Shown here: positions 6,698-13,715 of the stretch, in pieces
How positions within the stretch are numbered: position 1 is the stretch's first letter
Layout: every line of letters starts with the position of its first letter
Source of the DNA: an uncultured Gammaproteobacteria bacterium
GTDB lineage: Bacteria > Pseudomonadota > Gammaproteobacteria > Pseudomonadales > Pseudohongiellaceae
Assembly (NCBI GenBank): GCA_903889815.1
Contig: CAISYX010000192.1
Location: 1 to 13,866 of the forward strand
DNA: 13,866 bases
Direction: 5' to 3'
Notes under the pieces: model-generated
Told to the model about the DNA's origin: nothing
What the model saw: only the letters and a program-made list of their open reading frames with translations
The model's database searches: none
Made by a program: the position numbers and the translations under genes

Positions 6698-7454
6698 TGC
6701 CTTTGTCGGCCATGAAGCGTTTGGCTTCTGGAATGCTGTATTCGCCAAAATGAAAGATGCTGGCGGCGAGCACAGCATCCGCATGTCCCGTCAGCACGCC
6801 ATCCACCAGATCCTGGAGATTGCCGACGCCACCCGAGGCGATGATGGGCACTGACACGCTGTCGCTTACTGCTCTGTTCAGGGCGAGATCAAAACCGCTC
6901 TTGGTGCCGTCACGGTCCATGCTGGTCAGCAGAATCTCGCCTGCGCCGTAACTGACCATGCGCCTGGCCCACTCCACTGCATCAATACCCGTGGCTTTGC
7001 GGCCTCCGTGTGTGAATATCTCCCAGCGCCCGGCTTCCCCGGGCAGACTGACCTTCTTGGCATCCATGGCCACCACGATGCACTGCGAGCCGAACCGTTC
7101 AGCGGCATCGCGCACGAAATCCGGGTTGAACACCGCCGCCGTATTGATGGACACTTTGTCAGCGCCAGCGTTCAGCATGGTGCGAATGTCATCCAGCGTG
7201 CGGATGCCGCCGCCGACTGTCAGCGGAATGAAGACCTGACCGGCGATGGCCTCGACAGTATGCACCGTCGTCTCGCGCTCTTCATGGCTGGCGGTTATGT
7301 CGAGGAAGGTGATCTCGTCGGCGCCGGCATCACTGTAGCGTTTGGAAATCTCGACGGGATCACCCGCATCGCGGATATCCAGAAACTTCACGCCTTTCAC
7401 GACGCGCCCCTTGTCGCAGTCCAGACAGGGAATAATTCGTTTGGCCAGTGCCAT
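6681..7454 (-). CDS. hisF: Imidazole glycerol phosphate synthase, cyclase subunit HisF
   Basis: A 257-residue (beta/alpha)8-barrel enzyme, the normal family length. With HisH it converts PRFAR and ammonia to imidazole glycerol phosphate and AICAR in histidine synthesis. The catalytic aspartates are visible as D12 in IIPCLDCDKGRVVKG and D131 in IVVAMDAKK. Phosphate-binding loops appear as TVGGGIRT (about 79-86), ILLTSMDRDGTKSG (about 174-187) and IIASGGVGN (about 204-212). GAGG-like bases five nucleotides upstream (GAGG then CAAGC) support the ATG at 7454. It is the last gene of the hisBHAF unit, 30 bases after hisA, and its 3' end runs 17 bases into yibQ with no visible terminator. Confidence 0.97.
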   Translation of the reverse strand: MALAKRIIPCLDCDKGRVVKGVKFLDIRDAGDPVEISKRYSDAGADEITFLDITASHEERETTVHTVEAIAGQVFIPLTVGGGIRTLDDIRTMLNAGADKVSINTAAVFNPDFVRDAAERFGSQCIVVAMDAKKVSLPGEAGRWEIFTHGGRKATGIDAVEWARRMVSYGAGEILLTSMDRDGTKSGFDLALNRAVSDSVSVPIIASGGVGNLQDLVDGVLTGHADAVLAASIFHFGEYSIPEAKRFMADKGITMRL

Positions 7455-7484
7455 TGCTTGCCTCGTTCCAGATACCAGTGCGGC

Positions 7485-8237
7485 TTACGCGCGGGATGCC
7501 TCGTCACAGAAGCGCTGCGCCGCTGCCAGATTCAGGGCGCCTTCGTAGATCGCTCGCCCCGTGATTGCTCCCATGATGCCGCCGCCGGTGGCCGTCCTCG
7601 CCACGGCCTGCAGGGCATGGATGTCTTCGATGCGACTGACGCCCCCCGAGGCGATCACTGGAATTCTGGTCGCCTCTGCCAGCGCCACCGTCGCAGGCAC
7701 ATTGACGCCCTGCATCATGCCGTCGCGGGCGATGTCGGTGTAGATGATGGCTTCCACGCCGAAGTCTTCGAATCGACGTGCCAGCTCGATCACATTCACA
7801 TCGGTCACATTGGCCCAGCCATCGGTGGCCACCATGCCGTTTACGGCATCCAGGCCGACAATGATCTGGCCCGGAAATTCGTGGCAGGCTTCGGCCACGA
7901 AACCGGGGTCACGCACAGCCTTGGTGCCGATGATCACCCAGGACACGCCTGCCGCCAGATAGCGGGCAATGGTGCCAAGGTCGCGAATGCCGCCGCCGAT
8001 CTGCAAAGGCAGGGATGGAAAGTGACGGGCGATTGCCTGGACCACGCCCCCGTTGACGGGCGTGCCGGCAAACGCACCGTTCAAGTCCACCAGATGCAGA
8101 CGACGCGCACCCTGTGACAACCAGTGACCTGCTGTCTTGACCGGATCGTCCGAGAACACGGTGGAGTCTTCCATGCGGCCCTGCTTCAGGCGCACGCACT
8201 GGCCATCTTTCAAATCAATTGCGGGGATGATCAACAT
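7485..8237 (-). CDS. hisA: ProFAR isomerase HisA
   Basis: A 250-residue (beta/alpha)8-barrel isomerase, 1-(5-phosphoribosyl)-5-[(5-phosphoribosylamino)methylideneamino]imidazole-4-carboxamide isomerase. It performs the Amadori rearrangement that makes PRFAR, the substrate of HisHF. The catalytic aspartates are D8 in IIPAIDLKDGQCVRL and D130 in IIVGLDAVNG. Phosphate-binding motifs are QIGGGIRD (about 79-86), IYTDIARDGMMQGVN and IASGGV. The overall sequence is collinear with the family and slightly longer than E. coli HisA (245). The Shine-Dalgarno is weak (an AT-rich TGGATAATTTTTT before the ATG). It is flanked by hisH (26-base gap) and hisF (30-base gap). A TrpF/PriA-type dual enzyme is unlikely in this context. 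Confidence 0.97.
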   Translation of the reverse strand: MLIIPAIDLKDGQCVRLKQGRMEDSTVFSDDPVKTAGHWLSQGARRLHLVDLNGAFAGTPVNGGVVQAIARHFPSLPLQIGGGIRDLGTIARYLAAGVSWVIIGTKAVRDPGFVAEACHEFPGQIIVGLDAVNGMVATDGWANVTDVNVIELARRFEDFGVEAIIYTDIARDGMMQGVNVPATVALAEATRIPVIASGGVSRIEDIHALQAVARTATGGGIMGAITGRAIYEGALNLAAAQRFCDEASRA

Positions 8238-8263
8238 AAAAAATTATCCAGTCCAGAATCCAG

Positions 8264-8947
8264 CTAGACGCCGTCCCACGCGAGGAAGTTGCGCAGCAAC
8301 TGCAGGCCGCCATGCTGACTTTTCTCGGGGTGGAACTGCACGGCGAAGATGTTGCCTTTGTTCAGCGCCGCGGTGAACTCGACACCGTAGCGTGTGAGGC
8401 CCGAGGCCGACTCGCCTGCGCACAGAGCGACGTAATAACTGTGTACGAAGTAGAACCGCGTGTTGTCTTCAATGCCCTGCCAGAGCGGATGCTGATCCGT
8501 TTGCTTGACACAGTTCCAGCCCATATGGGGCACCTTCAGGGAATTGCCTTGTTCGTCACTGAGGCCGCTGTTGGACGCGTTCACGGGCGACCCGGCCCCT
8601 GCATCGACATTGCCGAAGAAACGCACCTGCCCCTTCACCAGCCCCAGGCACTCCACGCCACCGTTTTCCTCGCTGGACTCCATCAGTGCCTGCATGCCAA
8701 CGCAGATGGCAAGCAAGGGTTTGCGGCACGCCACTTCAGCAACAATCTCGTCAATGCCAAGCCGGCGAATCTCGGCCATGCAGTCGCGTATGGCGCCGAC
8801 ACCAGGGAAGATCACGTGATCGGCTTGCAGAATCGTGGCGGCGTCGCTGGTGACATTGACCGATACATTGCGTCCGACATACTCGAGCGCCTTGGCGACG
8901 GAATGCAGATTGCCCATTCCGTAATCGATGACGGCGACTTTGTTCAT
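8264..8947 (-). CDS. hisH: Imidazole glycerol phosphate synthase, glutamine amidotransferase subunit HisH
   Basis: A 227-residue class I glutamine amidotransferase that supplies ammonia to HisF. The catalytic triad is visible as C82 in LLAICVGMQAL, H206 and E208 in AVQFHPEKS. IDYGMGN at the N-terminus and VPHMGWN (about 139-145) are family signatures. I chose the ATG at 8947 because the protein then begins MNKVAVIDYG like its relatives, although the frame is open to 9106 and would run into hisB. The protein is about 30 residues longer than the E. coli enzyme (196). Most of the excess is a Gly/Ser/Asn-rich stretch at about residues 112-136, between VRFFG and LKVPHMGW, which looks like a surface-loop insertion. 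It is second in the operon, 34 bases after hisB. Confidence 0.96.
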   Translation of the reverse strand: MNKVAVIDYGMGNLHSVAKALEYVGRNVSVNVTSDAATILQADHVIFPGVGAIRDCMAEIRRLGIDEIVAEVACRKPLLAICVGMQALMESSEENGGVECLGLVKGQVRFFGNVDAGAGSPVNASNSGLSDEQGNSLKVPHMGWNCVKQTDQHPLWQGIEDNTRFYFVHSYYVALCAGESASGLTRYGVEFTAALNKGNIFAVQFHPEKSQHGGLQLLRNFLAWDGV

Positions 8948-8981
8948 AGTGACAACCTGATGCTGGTGCGACGACGCCCGC

Positions 8982-9572
8982 TTACAACGCGCCCTTCGTG
9001 GACGGAATGACGTCACTGCTGCGCGGATCGATTTCCATCGCCATCCGCAGAGCGCGTCCGAATGCCTTGAATACGGTTTCGATCTGGTGGTGCGAATTGA
9101 TTCCACGCAGATTGTCGATGTGGAGTGTAAGCAGTGCGTGATTCACGAAGCCCTGGAAAAACTCGTGGAACAGGTCCACATCGAACCCGCCCACGGCGCC
9201 TCGGGTGAAGGGAATGTGATACTCGAGACCCGGCCGACCAGAGAAATCGATGACAACGCGTGACAAGGCTTCGTCCAGCGGCACGTAGGCGTGTCCGTAA
9301 CGACGGATGCCCTTGCGGTCGAGGGCTTTGTTGAAGGCCATGCCCAGCGTGATGCCCAGATCTTCCACCGTGTGGTGGGCATCAATGTGCAGATCACCCA
9401 CCGCCTTGACTGTAATGTCGATAAGGCCGTGGCGCGCCACCTGATCCAGCATGTGGTCGAGGAATGGCAGGCCGGTTTCGCAATGCAGATCGCCTTTGCC
9501 GTCGAGATTCACGGAAACCTTGATCTGGGTCTCCTTGGTATTGCGTTCCACTGTTGCTTGTCGTGATGACAT
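8982..9572 (-). CDS. hisB: Imidazoleglycerol-phosphate dehydratase HisB (monofunctional)
   Basis: A 196-residue Mn-dependent dehydratase that converts imidazole glycerol phosphate to imidazole acetol phosphate. It has the two metal-binding motifs, DAHHTVED at about 64-71 and SHHQIE at about 160-165, plus FLDHML (38-43) and the C-terminal PSTKG. It lacks the histidinol-phosphatase domain fused to HisB in E. coli, so that step must be encoded elsewhere. The start at 9572 has an excellent Shine-Dalgarno (GGGGAG, five bases upstream); an in-frame ATG at 9587 has none and would add five residues. It is the first gene of hisBHAF. The order follows pathway logic except that the substrate-producing steps come after it. 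hisG, hisD, hisC, hisE and hisI are not in the window. Confidence 0.97.
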   Translation of the reverse strand: MSSRQATVERNTKETQIKVSVNLDGKGDLHCETGLPFLDHMLDQVARHGLIDITVKAVGDLHIDAHHTVEDLGITLGMAFNKALDRKGIRRYGHAYVPLDEALSRVVIDFSGRPGLEYHIPFTRGAVGGFDVDLFHEFFQGFVNHALLTLHIDNLRGINSHHQIETVFKAFGRALRMAMEIDPRSSDVIPSTKGAL

Positions 9573-9630
9573 CACTGCTCCCCGCATGCGCGCGCCCGCC
9601 GGCAGTTCTGGCCGGTTTCAGGTGACGCGT

Positions 9631-9659
9631 ATTATACGGGCAGCATTGCCGCTTTTGAA
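9631..9659 (-). promoter_or_regulatory. Sigma-70 promoter for hisBHAF
   Basis: On the minus strand there is a perfect -10 (TATAAT, 9631-9636) and a -35 TTCAAA (9654-9659, four of six) separated by 17 bases. Transcription would start near 9624, leaving about 50 bases before the hisB ATG. That leader is too short for an enteric-type his attenuator, and no His-codon run is visible in it. Confidence 0.6.
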
Positions 9660-9819
9660 AGCAGAGATCTGCCCCCGCAACTGCCTGTCGGGCGCCGTAA
9701 ACCGTGATTTTCCGGGCACTTCCGGTGCGCGAGCGGTGCGTCGGCACGCGGCTTTGGGTTACACTCCGCCTTTTCGCGCCCGTGGCTGAAAGCCTGCGCA
9801 GGCACCTCGGAAAGACATC

Positions 9820-11901
9820 ATGCTGAAACTGCTCAAGACCCTGTTGATCTCCCTGGTGGCACTGATCGCACTGATCGCCATCGCGGTGCTGGCAGCCTTC
9901 ATGTTCATCGATCCGGTGCGTTACCGGCCTGCGCTGGAGTCTGCGTTTGCCAGTCAGACAGGCCTGCAACTGACAGTCGCCGGAGATCTTTCCTGGACCT
10001 TCAGACCCGTATTCGGCCTGTCCGTCAGCGACCTGCGCCTGCGCAATCCGGGCTCCGCGATGGAACTTGCCTCGCTGGCACAACTGACTATCAAACTGGA
10101 GCCTCGCGCTTTGCTGGACGGCAGGCTCGCACTGCAGCAGCTGCAGGTGGACGGCCTGCACGTGAACTGGCTCGTCGACGGCAACGGTCGCAGCAACTGG
10201 CAGTCTGCGGAAAGCACCAATGCAGCAGGCACGCAGCCGTCCGCCGCCTCTGAGTCCGACGCAGCAGGCAGCATGGTAGACGCCAGTGCCATTGCGCAGA
10301 TCAGCATCCGCAATGCCAGCGTCGCCGTGCAGGACAGTCAGCGCGGACTCAACACCCACTTCGACAACGTCACACTGAGCAGCAGCAATTCGAATCTGCG
10401 CAACCGTCCATTCCCGCTTGAAGTCTCCTTCGCCATGACGCAGGAAGACGGGGCCCCTGCGGCCATCGTCAACGTCTCGACGCTTGCCCGGGTGGACCTG
10501 GCGGCAGGCAATGCCACACTCGATGATCTCCTCATCAAGCTCAACCCATTGCAACTCAGCGGTGCCGTCAGTGTGGAGAACTTTCGCGATGCACTGGCCT
10601 GGCGCGGCTCCCTGCAGAGCAACACCTTTCCGCTGTCGGACTTCCTTGATCTGTATGTCCGCAAGGACTCAGCCGCTGCTCCGGGCGCTGCGCTGCCTGG
10701 TGAGTTCAACACCGACACGGACCAGTTCAGCCTGAGTGCAGAGTTTGCGGGCAATGCCCGGCAACTGGAAGTGACTGCTCTGCGCCTGTCGCTCGACCAG
10801 ATGCGCATCGATGCCAGTGCCACCTGGACACCCGCACAGCCCGGCATTCCGGCATCCTTGCGCTACTCCCTCAGCAGCAACGCCCTCGACTTCACCCGCT
10901 ACACGCAGGATGCCGACGCGGCCGCCGGCGCAACGCAGGAGCAGTCGCCAGCCGCCGAGCCAGTCGCCAGCTCCATCGCTGCAGCAGCGCCCACCGAGGA
11001 CACTGAGCTGCCTGTTGATTTTCTGCAGTCCATGGACATCGAAGGCAGCCATAGCCTCGAATCCCTGACCAGCGGTGGCCTGCAATTGAGCGGCATCGAT
11101 GCGCAGCTCTCCGTGCGCAATGGCCGCCTGAGTCTGAATCTGCGCCCAGCCGGCTTCTACGCCGGCCAAGTCACCGCAGCGGTGAACTACGACACCCGCC
11201 AGACGCCGCCCAGCCTGACCAGCATCGTGTCACTGCAGAACATGGACATCGCGCAACTGGCCCGTTCAGTGCCGGCGGCCGCGTTTGCGCAGGGCAAACT
11301 GAACCTGGAGTCCTTTCACAACTTGCAAGGCAGTACCACTCGCCAGCTTCTGGACACCATCAATGGCTCCACCAGTTTCAGCGTGACAGACACTGCCATC
11401 GACATCGGCATCTTGAAGCAGCTGTTCTCTGCCATTTCAGTGCTCAGTCCGGCCGGCTCAGGAGACCTGGCACAGCGCTGGCCGGACGTTGTGCGCTTCG
11501 CCAGCGCGGAAGGCAGCCTGAGTTTCACCCAGGGAATTGCGCAGAATCAACAATTCACATTGCAGCTGGACAATTTCGAGATAGACGCCACCGGCGGCAT
11601 GGACCTGGCGCAGGAGCGCTTCGACTACGCCGCTCTGCTGACGGTTTACGGCGAGCCCGCACCACAGACGATTGCGGTGGCGCCGCTCTATCAGGGAGTC
11701 GGCTGGCCCGTGCAGTGCAGCGCCCGTTTCGATGCAGAATACAGCCAGTACTGTGGTCCGGACTTCGGCAGAGTCCGGGACTTGTTCGTGGAGATATCCC
11801 GCAATCAGGTACAAAGGCGGGTGCAGGATGCCGTGAGCGACCAAGTGCCCGCCGACCTGCAGGATGCTGCACGCAGCCTGCTTGACCGCGTGCTGCGCTG
11901 A
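9820..11901 (+). CDS. asmA: AsmA family protein
   Basis: A 693-residue protein with one N-terminal membrane helix (about residues 7-29, LISLVALIALIAIAVLAAF) and a long periplasmic region. DPVRYRPALESAFASQTGLQL and LELKPRALLDG-like text near the start, and the late GKLNLESFHNLQGST / INGSTSFSVTDTAIDIG region (about 493-525), match the AsmA N- and C-terminal domains. AsmA-like proteins are thought to form bridge-like, lipid-handling structures that influence outer-membrane assembly; the exact role varies. Two Ala/Ser/Gln-rich, low-complexity inserts (about 128-150 and 363-397) separate the predicted beta-rich parts. Two cysteines near the end (C633 and C645) could form a periplasmic disulfide. 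GGAAAG five bases before the ATG supports the start. mutY follows after 17 bases. Confidence 0.9.
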   Translation: MLKLLKTLLISLVALIALIAIAVLAAFMFIDPVRYRPALESAFASQTGLQLTVAGDLSWTFRPVFGLSVSDLRLRNPGSAMELASLAQLTIKLEPRALLDGRLALQQLQVDGLHVNWLVDGNGRSNWQSAESTNAAGTQPSAASESDAAGSMVDASAIAQISIRNASVAVQDSQRGLNTHFDNVTLSSSNSNLRNRPFPLEVSFAMTQEDGAPAAIVNVSTLARVDLAAGNATLDDLLIKLNPLQLSGAVSVENFRDALAWRGSLQSNTFPLSDFLDLYVRKDSAAAPGAALPGEFNTDTDQFSLSAEFAGNARQLEVTALRLSLDQMRIDASATWTPAQPGIPASLRYSLSSNALDFTRYTQDADAAAGATQEQSPAAEPVASSIAAAAPTEDTELPVDFLQSMDIEGSHSLESLTSGGLQLSGIDAQLSVRNGRLSLNLRPAGFYAGQVTAAVNYDTRQTPPSLTSIVSLQNMDIAQLARSVPAAAFAQGKLNLESFHNLQGSTTRQLLDTINGSTSFSVTDTAIDIGILKQLFSAISVLSPAGSGDLAQRWPDVVRFASAEGSLSFTQGIAQNQQFTLQLDNFEIDATGGMDLAQERFDYAALLTVYGEPAPQTIAVAPLYQGVGWPVQCSARFDAEYSQYCGPDFGRVRDLFVEISRNQVQRRVQDAVSDQVPADLQDAARSLLDRVLR

Positions 11902-11918
11902 GCCGGGCCGCCGCGACG

Positions 11919-13010
11919 ATGCCAAGCAGCTCCTTCGCCGACAGCGTTCTGCACTGGTTCTCCCGCAGCGGACGCCATCATCTACCCTGGCAGGAGAACC
12001 CGACACCCTATCGCGTGTGGGTCTCGGAAATCATGCTGCAACAGACCCAGGTCAGCACCGTCATTTCCTATTTCCAGCGCTTCATGGCGCGCTTCCCGGA
12101 CGTTTACGCGCTGGCTGCCGCGCCTCTCGACGAGGTATTGCATCACTGGACCGGCCTTGGCTATTACGCCCGGGCCCGCAATCTGCATCGCAGTGCCATC
12201 ATTGTCAGCACACAGTTTCAAGGTGCCTTCCCGGGTAATGTCGAGAGGCTCTGCGAGCTTCCCGGGATCGGGCGTTCGACCGCTGGCGCCATTCTCGCGC
12301 TCGGCAGCGGTGTGCGTGCGCCCATCCTGGACGGCAATGTCAAACGCGTGCTGTGCCGCTACCATGCCATCGAGGGCTGGCCAGACCTGCCTGCGGTACA
12401 GAAGTCCTTGTGGGTGATCGCCGAGGAAGCCACTCCTTTCTCTGATTTCGCGCGCTACACGCAAGCCATGATGGATCTGGGCGCCACGGTGTGCACCCGC
12501 AGCAAACCGGCCTGCCTGCTGTGCCCCTTGCAGACCGGCTGTCAGGCACACGCCGCGGGCCGTGTCGGTGAACTCCCCCATCGCAAACCCAGGAAGACGC
12601 TGCCCCGCCGTACGATCTGCATGCTGATGTGCCGCACCGCCTCGGGACACGTGCTGCTGGAGAAACGGCCTGCGGCTGGCATCTGGGGCGGCCTCTGGAG
12701 TTTCCCGGAATTCGCGAATGTGGTTGCAGCGCAACAGTTCTGCCACGCACGACGCCTTGGCAGCAGCACCACGCTGGAATCCTGGCCCGTCGTGCAGCAC
12801 ACGTTCAGCCACTTCCATCTGGAGATTACCCCCTTGGTGGCCGATGCCGCTCAGATGACGGACACAGTCATGGAGGCCGGGCGCTGGCTCTGGTACCCTC
12901 TCGGACCAGTGAGCGTCACGCAGACCACTGCTGTCGGTCTAGCCGCGCCCGTCAGAGACCTGCTGCAGCGTCTGGCAACGGGCATTGCAGCGCCAGGCAC
13001 GCCCAGCTGA
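11919..13010 (+). CDS. mutY: Adenine DNA glycosylase MutY
   Basis: A 363-residue base-excision repair enzyme that removes adenine mispaired with 8-oxoguanine. The catalytic glutamate E37 lies in VSEIMLQQTQV, the helix-hairpin-helix is LPGIGRSTAGAIL (about 114-126), and the catalytic aspartate is D138 in ILDGNVKRVL. The [4Fe-4S] cluster ligands C192, C199, C202 and C208 have the usual C-x6-C-x2-C-x5-C spacing. A C-terminal NUDIX-like domain (about 230-350) senses 8-oxoG and contains TFSHFHL (295-301) with the FSH loop. All key residues are present. The start at 11919 has only a weak ribosome site and lies 17 bases after asmA, so translation may depend on the upstream gene. yggX follows after 51 bases, as in many gammaproteobacteria. 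Confidence 0.97.
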   Translation: MPSSSFADSVLHWFSRSGRHHLPWQENPTPYRVWVSEIMLQQTQVSTVISYFQRFMARFPDVYALAAAPLDEVLHHWTGLGYYARARNLHRSAIIVSTQFQGAFPGNVERLCELPGIGRSTAGAILALGSGVRAPILDGNVKRVLCRYHAIEGWPDLPAVQKSLWVIAEEATPFSDFARYTQAMMDLGATVCTRSKPACLLCPLQTGCQAHAAGRVGELPHRKPRKTLPRRTICMLMCRTASGHVLLEKRPAAGIWGGLWSFPEFANVVAAQQFCHARRLGSSTTLESWPVVQHTFSHFHLEITPLVADAAQMTDTVMEAGRWLWYPLGPVSVTQTTAVGLAAPVRDLLQRLATGIAAPGTPS

Positions 13011-13061
13011 TCACGCTGCCGCCCGTCTGGCGCCGGTACCTTTAACAAGTAGGAAACTGTC

Positions 13062-13334
13062 ATGCCCCGTGCCGTGTTTTGCCGCAAGTATCAGAAGGAA
13101 CTGCCCGGACTCGACACCCCGCCCTACCCCGGCAGCAAGGGTCAGGAGATCTTTGAGCAGGTGTCCCGTCAGGCCTGGCTGGAATGGCAGAAGCAGCAGA
13201 CAATGCTGATCAACGAGAAACAGCTGAGCATGATGAACGCGGACCATCGCCGCTATCTGCAGGATGAAATGGGCAAGTTTCTGAGCAACGAAGCCCACGA
13301 CACTGCAACAGGTTATGTGCCTCCGGAGCACTAG
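13062..13334 (+). CDS. yggX: Fe(2+)-trafficking / oxidative damage protection protein YggX
   Basis: A 90-residue cytoplasmic protein, the normal family length. It begins MPRAVFCRKYQKELPGLD with the conserved C7, and contains PPYPGSKGQEIF, QAWLEWQKQQTMLINEK and MMNADHRRYLQ, all strongly conserved in YggX. The family protects labile Fe-S clusters and has been linked to iron handling. AGGA seven bases before the ATG supports the start. It follows mutY, which carries an Fe-S cluster and repairs oxidative lesions, and the two are probably cotranscribed. The gene ends 99 bases before the tRNA-Phe. Confidence 0.96.
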   Translation: MPRAVFCRKYQKELPGLDTPPYPGSKGQEIFEQVSRQAWLEWQKQQTMLINEKQLSMMNADHRRYLQDEMGKFLSNEAHDTATGYVPPEH

Positions 13335-13344
13335 CAGCCCGGGC

Positions 13345-13374
13345 TTGACTCGGCCCATCGTCTGCGGGTTTAAT
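13345..13374 (+). promoter_or_regulatory. Promoter of tRNA-Phe with GC-rich discriminator
   Basis: TTGACT (13345-13350) and TTTAAT (13369-13374) are separated by 18 bases. The bases just downstream (ACGCGCC) form a GC-rich discriminator like those of stringently controlled stable-RNA promoters. Transcription would start near 13381, giving a 5' leader of about 53 bases for RNase P to remove. The leader contains an 11-base palindrome (GCCAAATTGGC, 13384-13394). Confidence 0.6.
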
Positions 13375-13433
13375 ACGCGCCTTGCCAAATTGGCAGCAGC
13401 TGAAACCCTCGCAAGGCCCGCAACATCCCTCAT

Positions 13434-13509
13434 GCCCAGATAGCTCAGTCGGTAGAGCAGAGGATTGAAAATCCTCGTGTCGGTGGTTCGATTCCGCCTC
13501 TGGGCACCA
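13434..13509 (+). tRNA. tRNA-Phe (anticodon GAA)
   Basis: A 76-base cloverleaf. The acceptor stem GCCCAGA pairs with TCTGGGC and the D arm is GCTC/GAGC. The anticodon stem GAGGA/TCCTC encloses TTGAAAA, with GAA at 13467-13469. The T arm contains GGTTCGATTCC and the CCA end is genome-encoded. It has its own promoter and is followed by an intrinsic terminator. Phenylalanine tRNA genes are common integration sites, but no integrase or repeated 3' segment is seen in the 357 bases that follow. Confidence 0.98.
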
Positions 13510-13516
13510 TAACTTC

Positions 13517-13546
13517 AAAGCCTCGCGGTCGCGGGGCTTTATGTTT
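13517..13546 (+). terminator. Intrinsic terminator of tRNA-Phe
   Basis: The arms AAAGCCTCG (13517-13525) and CGGGGCTTT (13532-13540) pair over nine positions with one G-T wobble and a short loop. ATGTTTT follows. The hairpin sits eight bases after the CCA end. Confidence 0.75.
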
Positions 13547-13588
13547 TGCGCCACCCGAATCGTGACATGGTTCGAAGCCGCACTGCCA

Positions 13589-13613
13589 TTGTGTATACAA
13601 CTATAAATTGTAT
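13589..13613. promoter_or_regulatory. AT-rich inverted repeat, possible operator
   Basis: ATACAA (13595-13600) and TTGTAT (13608-13613) form a perfect 6-base inverted repeat around seven bases. A third half-site, TTGT (13589-13592), faces the first. The stretch is markedly AT-rich compared with its surroundings and lies about 100 bases before the partial gene at the right edge. It may be a transcription-factor site or part of that gene's promoter. No well-spaced -35/-10 pair is evident. Inference from pattern only. Confidence 0.3.
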
Positions 13614-13715
13614 GGCTTAAGATACCCACGGTCGTGGCACTTCCCGCAATGCCTGGATAAAGCCCGCACTCCGCAACTCCATGCGGTGGACAAATCTGTG
13701 ATGAGCGGTACGAGA

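Noticed and set aside
5696..6784. Minus-strand open frame of 362 codons
   Set aside because: Antisense to yibQ and running into hisF. The sequence is Arg/Cys/His-rich with no domain.
7008..8117. Plus-strand open frame of 369 codons
   Set aside because: It lies antisense to hisF and hisA, both of which have intact catalytic motifs. The translation shows no recognisable domain and is typical of a GC-rich shadow frame.
9394..10554. Minus-strand open frame of 386 codons spanning hisB, the his promoter and asmA
   Set aside because: It crosses an intergenic region and two real genes and translates to low-complexity Arg/Gln/His-rich sequence; a chance frame.
13210..13629. Minus-strand open frame of 139 codons across the tRNA-Phe
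   Set aside because: Its middle (WCPEAESNHRHEDFQSSALP) is simply the antisense translation of the tRNA, a familiar false protein in databases. The rest is antisense to yggX.
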